A stretch of 64,000 nucleotides of DNA from CAZSBG01 sp964605145 (GTDB lineage Bacteria; Zhuqueibacterota; Zhuqueibacteria; Thermofontimicrobiales; Thermofontimicrobiaceae). Positions 59,280-64,000 of this stretch are shown in pieces; the stretch's first letter is position 1; every line of letters starts with the position of its first letter. The notes under the pieces are model-generated. The model was not told the DNA's origin, did not search any database, and saw only the letters and a list, made by a program, of their open reading frames with translations. Both the position numbers and the translations under genes were made by a program. Location: contig CAZSBG010000003.1 of the NCBI GenBank assembly GCA_964605145.1, forward strand, positions 58,272 through 122,271. Reading direction: 5' to 3'.

Positions 59280-59918
59280 TTAACTACTGCGCAATCTAAA
59301 AAAGAGATAAATAATGCTAAGTGTCGTCGCTATCACTACAGAAGGTTCAATGTATTTCTTTAATCCGGGATTTTGTGGAATTACGGCCTGGGTAAAATTG
59401 AAACTTTTGTTTTGAAGATTCTTTATTTTGTCTTTTTGAACCGTATCGCGATACGTCTCCGAGAATGTATCAAATGCCAATACTTTTCCGGTACGTGATT
59501 CAACAATTCGAACAGAAACAACAAGTTCAAATATTCGATCTAATTCATCTTTCTCCGCTCCTACCTCATACTTTACCTCAAGCGTCATTATCTGGAATTT
59601 CACTCCGTAATCGCAGCACGCAGAATCATTGACCTGATAGAGATAAATTTGGTCGATACCGATTTTTGAGCATTCTTGCATCATCGCATTCTCGATCAGC
59701 CAATTTCCCTCAGCCTGCTTTTTCTGAGGTTGTATCGAGATGGAAATTGATGAATCCAGCGTGACCTGCTCCAATATTTCATGCACAGCTTTTGCAGCCA
59801 GTTGCTTGAATACTGTTAAATTTTTCACTGGTGTATCACTGGCTCCCAATGCCATAACCGGGTAAATGAGGAAAAGAACGGGTAATCGGGTAACAATTGA
59901 TTTGACTAATTTATTCAT
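59280..59918 (-). CDS. Hypothetical envelope protein with N- and C-terminal hydrophobic segments
   Basis: The 212-residue protein has an N-terminal signal-like segment (LPVLFLIYPVMALGASD), a beta-rich region (ISISIQPQ..., KFQIMTLEVKYEV, VSVRIVESRTGKVLAFD) and a C-terminal transmembrane helix (VVIATTLSIIYLFF). I do not recognise the family. The middle region recalls the LpoB/CsgG-like secretion-associated fold, which is weak evidence. It sits between the barrel protein and the BamD-like gene. Confidence 0.7.
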   Translation of the reverse strand: MNKLVKSIVTRLPVLFLIYPVMALGASDTPVKNLTVFKQLAAKAVHEILEQVTLDSSISISIQPQKKQAEGNWLIENAMMQECSKIGIDQIYLYQVNDSACCDYGVKFQIMTLEVKYEVGAEKDELDRIFELVVSVRIVESRTGKVLAFDTFSETYRDTVQKDKIKNLQNKSFNFTQAVIPQNPGLKKYIEPSVVIATTLSIIYLFFRLRSS

Positions 59919-60026
59919 AAAATAATCAACAATTAATACTCATATAGTTTAATAAAGTTCCCGGTGAATATTCAGCGCTGATCGATTCCTTTCGCATTTA
60001 GCATTGTGTCAGGTGCGGCAATGAAT

Positions 60027-61061
60027 CTATAAACGAATAAGCAGAGAAAGCACATGCCAATGCTGTTCCTTTGTTGCCTGTTTTTGGTAGACAAAAGAGT
60101 AATTTAATAAAAACTGAGAATGGCTGAATCGATTTTGTTTTTGATAGAAAATATTGGAATCGATAAGACCGATCCCACCGGAAATTACGTGATTTTTTGA
60201 GAATCGTTCTCTATAATAGCCCCCGCGCAGCGCAAAAATTGAAAACACATTTTGTTCAAATCCAAAATGAGCCTCCCGCACTGTTTTCCGTTTGTCTTCG
60301 GTTAAATTCCGAAAATCGAAGGCAATTAAAGTGCTTGAGGTCGGGCGGTAAGCCACGCCGATATTCATGGTCTCATCGGACATCCGCTCCACTGGCATTC
60401 GAATATCAGGAATATTTTTCGGGAAATCTACATAAGCCAGTCCAACATTCAATTTCTGCGACGGCTTCAACAAAATTCCATAACTGAATCCCAGATCCTG
60501 TTGCGTCTGACTATCTATTTTGTTCACATACAGACTGCCGGAAAACCCGAGGGATACGCGTTCCGCCAGCTTAATGCGTGTATAAAAAGAGTGATAGCTA
60601 TTTTTCCAGATATCGTTATTCTCAAAAAATTTTTTTTGCGCTGCGAGAACGCTGTTATCAAGTATTTGTTCATGGAAAACAAGTGCCATATCCAAATATC
60701 GCCCGCTAAATGCAACGCTCTTGACAAATAACGCGCTTGATTTCAGAATATCCACTGCTGAAGGATTCGATGGTTCATCTCCCAGATTTTCCTGATAATT
60801 CTGGCGGATCGCTGTCACGGGTGAGATTGGATTGAAATAAAATGTCAATCGATGCTCTTTGTCATATCGATAAAAATCCATGGTAGCAGGATTATAGGAT
60901 GCTGAAAAAATATCGTCCTCGACAGCCGTATACGCACCGCCCATTGCAAGCGAACGCGCTTTTGTGGTGCTGAATGTCAGAAATGATGATTCCTGGGCAA
61001 ACCCACATTCGGCATGAATCACTGCCGTTACAATGATTATGTATAAAATCCTGTATAACAA
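60027..61061 (-). CDS. Outer-membrane beta-barrel, PorV/PorQ-like
   Basis: The 344-residue protein starts at a TTG with AGGAG eight bases upstream. Signal peptide, then TTKARSLAMGGAYTAVEDDIFSASYNPA, the signature opening of the PorV/UPF0164 group. The rest is beta-barrel-like with alternating aromatic strands. PorV and PorQ are outer-membrane subunits of type IX secretion. The GH38-like protein with its sorting domain in this window would need such a system. Confidence 0.78.
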   Translation of the reverse strand: MLYRILYIIIVTAVIHAECGFAQESSFLTFSTTKARSLAMGGAYTAVEDDIFSASYNPATMDFYRYDKEHRLTFYFNPISPVTAIRQNYQENLGDEPSNPSAVDILKSSALFVKSVAFSGRYLDMALVFHEQILDNSVLAAQKKFFENNDIWKNSYHSFYTRIKLAERVSLGFSGSLYVNKIDSQTQQDLGFSYGILLKPSQKLNVGLAYVDFPKNIPDIRMPVERMSDETMNIGVAYRPTSSTLIAFDFRNLTEDKRKTVREAHFGFEQNVFSIFALRGGYYRERFSKNHVISGGIGLIDSNIFYQKQNRFSHSQFLLNYSFVYQKQATKEQHWHVLSLLIRL

Positions 61062-61136
61062 AAACTCACTCCTTTGCCCGAGAATTCTCTGAGACGATTC
61101 GTTATTTGATTGACGTCACGTATTCACATTGTGAAA

Positions 61137-61174
61137 CGCCTTTATACAATACCGACTTCGATTGCATAAAGGCG
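61137..61174. promoter_or_regulatory. Stable hairpin between lnt and the barrel gene
   Basis: CGCCTTTAT (61137-61145) pairs perfectly with ATAAAGGCG (61166-61174), extended by CAAT/ATTG inside. It lies ~75 bases upstream of the barrel gene start on the minus strand, so it could be a leader hairpin or the lnt terminator. A second CCGTCT/AGACGG stem spans the lnt stop at 61204-61230. Confidence 0.5.
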
Positions 61175-61222
61175 AATGATTTTTTGGGTATTTTAAATAT
61201 TAACCGTCTCGATCAAATCGGT

Positions 61223-62791
61223 TCAGACGGATTCTATGTCTTTGGTTATTTTTTTTGAGCTAAACAGCGCCGCCAGCAACGGACCGAAATTCAATAATGA
61301 AACTGCAATTGTAAATACATTACCTTGCCGCGTAAAAAAAGTCGTCTGCCATCGCAATGGAATTTCATCCACCAACACTCTCTCTTCGAAGATGGGAGTT
61401 CTGGATTGCGTTCGACCGAACGGATCGATGAACATGGAAACACCTGTATTGGCGCAGCGCGCAATGCTGACCCGATTTTCAATGGCGCGAAATACAGCCA
61501 TTTGAGCGTGCTGATACGGCGCCGAACTTCGTTCGAACCAGGCATCGTTAGTTATGACGATGAGAATATCAGAACCGTTCAATATAAATTTTCTGACGAG
61601 TTCAGGAAAAACGGATTCAAAACATACCACTGCCGGCGCTAAAATATGGTCTCGCTTTGGACTGATATTGTTTGCCAGCGAGTCGTTTCTTACAATCGGG
61701 ACTTTGAACGATACAACTTTGCTGCCCGGCGAGAAGTTCCCCTCGCCCATTTCGAATTGTTCCAGGAAGTTTTTCAGCAGAGGGAATCTCTCTGTGAAAG
61801 GCACTCTCTCGCCAAATGGCACGAGATGAATTTTATGATATATTTGCAGATCGCTTCGATTCGGTTTTACCAAAAAAACAGCATTGAAAGTTTTATATTC
61901 GCTGTCCTCGAAGAAACGATAATCCGGCGCGCCGGTAATCAGTGGGATATTCAAATCCGATACCAAGCTCTTTACGCCTTCCAAATACAGTGTTGAACTG
62001 CGGAAATAGTCTGGAATCGCTGTTTCCGGCCAAATAATCAATTGCGGTGAAAATTCAACGCTCTGTCTTGCAAGTTTGTCATAAATTTCAAGATTATCCT
62101 GGAGAAATTCATCATCCCATTTCAGATATGGATCAATGTTTCCCTGAATTAAAGCGACACGAATTTGCTCTTCCCTGGCATCTTCAGCTTCAGGCATGAT
62201 CATTTTCCCGTACAGCCACGGGATTAAAAAAAGCATAATAAGAACGATGAAATAGATCACTATTTTTCTGTAATTCGAGAAGTTTTTTATCAACATCAGT
62301 ATAATTACATTGATTGTAACCACCCAGAGTGAAACGCCATAAACACTTGTAAAGCTTACATATTGAATTAAGGACAGATAGTATGACTGCGTATAGGCGA
62401 GTGAGTTCCACGGAAAGCCCAGAACACCGAGCGATCGAAAATACTCGATGCCGGTCCACAAAAATGGCACCCAAATATAGACTTGATTCATGCCCAGTCT
62501 TTTTCGGATAAATGTATGAAGGACAGCATAAATTATGAAATACACGGGCAGGTACAGGATGGCTGCGATTGCGCCAGGCACTGTCACCCAGTTGATCCAG
62601 TAAAGCGTACCAATATTAATGAACAAACCGGTCAAAAAGCCCCAGCGAATGGACGCTTTATAATCTGACTGCTCCAGTAAAAGAAAAAACGGAATCAACG
62701 CAACATAAGCTAAAAATCCCAATCGGAAAGGCGGAAAAGAAAATGAAAGCAGCAATCCGGTCAACAAAGAAAAAAACAAATTTTGTCTCAT
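61223..62791 (-). CDS. lnt: Apolipoprotein N-acyltransferase
   Basis: The 522-residue protein has about eight transmembrane helices followed by a nitrilase domain with Glu256 (IIWPETAIP), Lys320 (YHKIHLVPFG) and Cys390 (AVVCFESVFP), the catalytic triad at positions near those of E. coli Lnt. It adds the third acyl chain to lipoproteins at the periplasmic face. Its ATG overlaps the stop of the oxidoreductase gene (ATGA). Confidence 0.95.
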   Translation of the reverse strand: MRQNLFFSLLTGLLLSFSFPPFRLGFLAYVALIPFFLLLEQSDYKASIRWGFLTGLFINIGTLYWINWVTVPGAIAAILYLPVYFIIYAVLHTFIRKRLGMNQVYIWVPFLWTGIEYFRSLGVLGFPWNSLAYTQSYYLSLIQYVSFTSVYGVSLWVVTINVIILMLIKNFSNYRKIVIYFIVLIMLFLIPWLYGKMIMPEAEDAREEQIRVALIQGNIDPYLKWDDEFLQDNLEIYDKLARQSVEFSPQLIIWPETAIPDYFRSSTLYLEGVKSLVSDLNIPLITGAPDYRFFEDSEYKTFNAVFLVKPNRSDLQIYHKIHLVPFGERVPFTERFPLLKNFLEQFEMGEGNFSPGSKVVSFKVPIVRNDSLANNISPKRDHILAPAVVCFESVFPELVRKFILNGSDILIVITNDAWFERSSAPYQHAQMAVFRAIENRVSIARCANTGVSMFIDPFGRTQSRTPIFEERVLVDEIPLRWQTTFFTRQGNVFTIAVSLLNFGPLLAALFSSKKITKDIESV

Positions 62792-63795
62792 TCCACCTCT
62801 ACCTCTTTGCCTGTTGATACGGATTGGTAAATTGCATCAAGTAATTTAAATCGTTGAATAATTTCGTTTCCATCGGAATCAATTTTTTGATTATGTAATA
62901 AACAGAAAACATAATGGGCAAATTCATTTTCATAGGAACGCTGATAGGATTTACCATGGGATAGATGCTGGGAAGGCGTGATATCCACCAGCTTGCTATT
63001 TTCTTCCCGATATATTGTCAGCGGGTTCAATCTGGCAATTCCATTTTCGCCAACCAGATTCAAGTAGCGAAAATCACGGCCAAACTTCATATTCCAGCTA
63101 ATTTCTGCTGTTAATGTGACATCATTTTCCAGATTCACGTATATGCTGGCAGAATCTATAGCACCTTTTTTCTGGACATTAAATGCGGAAGCCTTCACTG
63201 TGCGGATTCTGGGATTATTAATCAGCCACAATCCCAAATCGATCAGTTGCAATCCCAATTGATTCAACACTTCGTCCCCAGCATTCTGGTTTGCTGGCCG
63301 TTGCCGCCATTTCTCATTGCGCCGCAGCCAGCCTGATTTCACATATCGAATTTCTCCCAATAATTTATTGGATAATATGTTTTTTAAAATAATGGCATCC
63401 TGGCGATAACGCAGGTTCTGCATTGCGAGAACATTTCTATTATATTTATTAGCTGCATCGACAATCTTCCTGGCGCCTTCGTAATTCTCCGCAAACGGCT
63501 TTTCAACAATGACATGTTTTCCGTTTTCCAGAGCAGCGATTGCATCACGCACATGACATTCAACCGGAGTACAAACATCGACCAGATCCATGTCAGTAAA
63601 CTGGAGCATATCCGCAATATTTGAATAGGCTTTCGGAATGTTAAATTTGCCGGCAATCCGATCGACATGCTCAGAATCCTGATCGCAAACAGCTACAATT
63701 TCAACATTTTTCATTTCTTTCAAAATGGGCAGATGCGTAATCTGAGCAGTGCCGGTTATCCCCACAATCCCGATCTTAATTTTTTTCAATTCCAT
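62788..63795 (-). CDS. Gfo/Idh/MocA-family oxidoreductase
   Basis: The 335-residue protein has an N-terminal Rossmann fold (IGIVGITGTAQITHLPIL), EKPFAENYEGARKIVDAAN and a C-terminal alpha/beta substrate domain. The conserved EKP motif places it among sugar or inositol dehydrogenases of this superfamily. The substrate is not inferable. It precedes lnt with a four-base overlap, an odd pairing because lnt is not normally coupled to sugar dehydrogenases. Confidence 0.88.
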   Translation of the reverse strand: MELKKIKIGIVGITGTAQITHLPILKEMKNVEIVAVCDQDSEHVDRIAGKFNIPKAYSNIADMLQFTDMDLVDVCTPVECHVRDAIAALENGKHVIVEKPFAENYEGARKIVDAANKYNRNVLAMQNLRYRQDAIILKNILSNKLLGEIRYVKSGWLRRNEKWRQRPANQNAGDEVLNQLGLQLIDLGLWLINNPRIRTVKASAFNVQKKGAIDSASIYVNLENDVTLTAEISWNMKFGRDFRYLNLVGENGIARLNPLTIYREENSKLVDITPSQHLSHGKSYQRSYENEFAHYVFCLLHNQKIDSDGNEIIQRFKLLDAIYQSVSTGKEVEVE

Positions 63796-63891
63796 TCACA
63801 AAAACCTGCGTAATAACCAGCTAAGTCACCAAGCAAAACCAAGTGATGAATTTTTCTGAACGTCAGATAAAATAATTTCATTAATTCGTTT

Positions 63892-64000
63892 TAGCCTGAA
63901 TTATTTACAAATTTCAAACAATAGATATTTAACTTAATGTTATTCATAAAATTAATCAGATATATGAAATTTAACAAAGTTAGATACACTGAATTCGGAA
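63892..64000 (-). repeat. MITE-like dispersed element, copy 3 (inverted, cut by the window end)
   Basis: TAGCCTGAATTATT at 63892 is the terminal inverted repeat of copies 1 and 2. The following ~105 bases align with the inverse complement of copy 2 (ATTTCAA..., ATGTTATT, TGAAATTTAACAAAGTT, GAATTC). The copy runs past the right edge. The region 63796-63891 before it holds no recognisable gene. Confidence 0.72.

Overview
The window is a 64 kb piece of a Gram-negative bacterial chromosome of moderate G+C. It carries lnt, a bamD-like lipoprotein, an MsbA-type flippase, paired heptosyltransferase-like GT9 enzymes, and one very large secreted protein that ends in a type IX secretion (Por) sorting domain of the YPNPFNP kind. 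Together with a PorV/PorQ-like barrel, tungsten aldehyde oxidoreductase and several UroD-like methyltransferases, this suggests an anaerobic or facultative member of the Fibrobacteres-Chlorobi-Bacteroidetes neighbourhood (KSB1, Calditrichota or a similar uncultured lineage). The taxonomic call is an inference, because no rRNA is present. Almost every gene lies on the minus strand. The exceptions are the fragment at the left edge and the ChaN-like gene at 31.7 kb.

Layout. 0-6 kb: a gene fragment, a gene-free stretch full of small hairpins, then a redox module made of two DhnA-type aldolase homologues (one fused to a four-cluster ferredoxin, one lacking the Schiff-base lysine) and a tungsten aldehyde:ferredoxin oxidoreductase. 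An AT-rich orphan ATPase with its own palindromic promoter sits inside the module. 6-17.7 kb: a secreted multidomain esterase, a ROK kinase, a flavin-reductase-like protein, a DUF218 protein, a permuted NlpC/P60-like hydrolase, a ManA fused to a degenerate kinase domain, and a large unrecognised protein. 17.9-29.6 kb: a CobW-type GTPase overlapping a UroD-thioredoxin-thioredoxin fusion, a 1433-residue GH38-like secreted enzyme, two more UroD-family proteins, and an EcsC/acyl-ACP-thioesterase pair.

29.9-44.8 kb: a methyltransferase and esterase pair, ChaN-PDZ, a ferritin-like protein, a fucokinase-like/UDP-sugar-pyrophosphorylase fusion with a GalU-like partner, a YhhN protein, an acetyltransferase, a large cytoplasmic hybrid histidine kinase, and MeaB. 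44.9-51.8 kb: a lipopolysaccharide-core-type operon in which a GT9-GT2 pair occurs twice, on either side of msbA and a GT4 gene. 52.0-55.7 kb: a glycogen-synthase-like GT with a GH63-like hydrolase. 55.8-63.8 kb: NUDIX, Crp/Fnr, PlsC, NadD, BamD-like, a hypothetical membrane-anchored protein, the outer-membrane barrel, Lnt and a Gfo/Idh/MocA oxidoreductase.

Between genes there are many inverted repeats. The most notable is a 170-180 bp MITE-like element, found in two complete copies and one partial copy, whose internal hairpin shows a compensatory base change. I saw no tRNA, rRNA, CRISPR array, prophage or complete insertion sequence.
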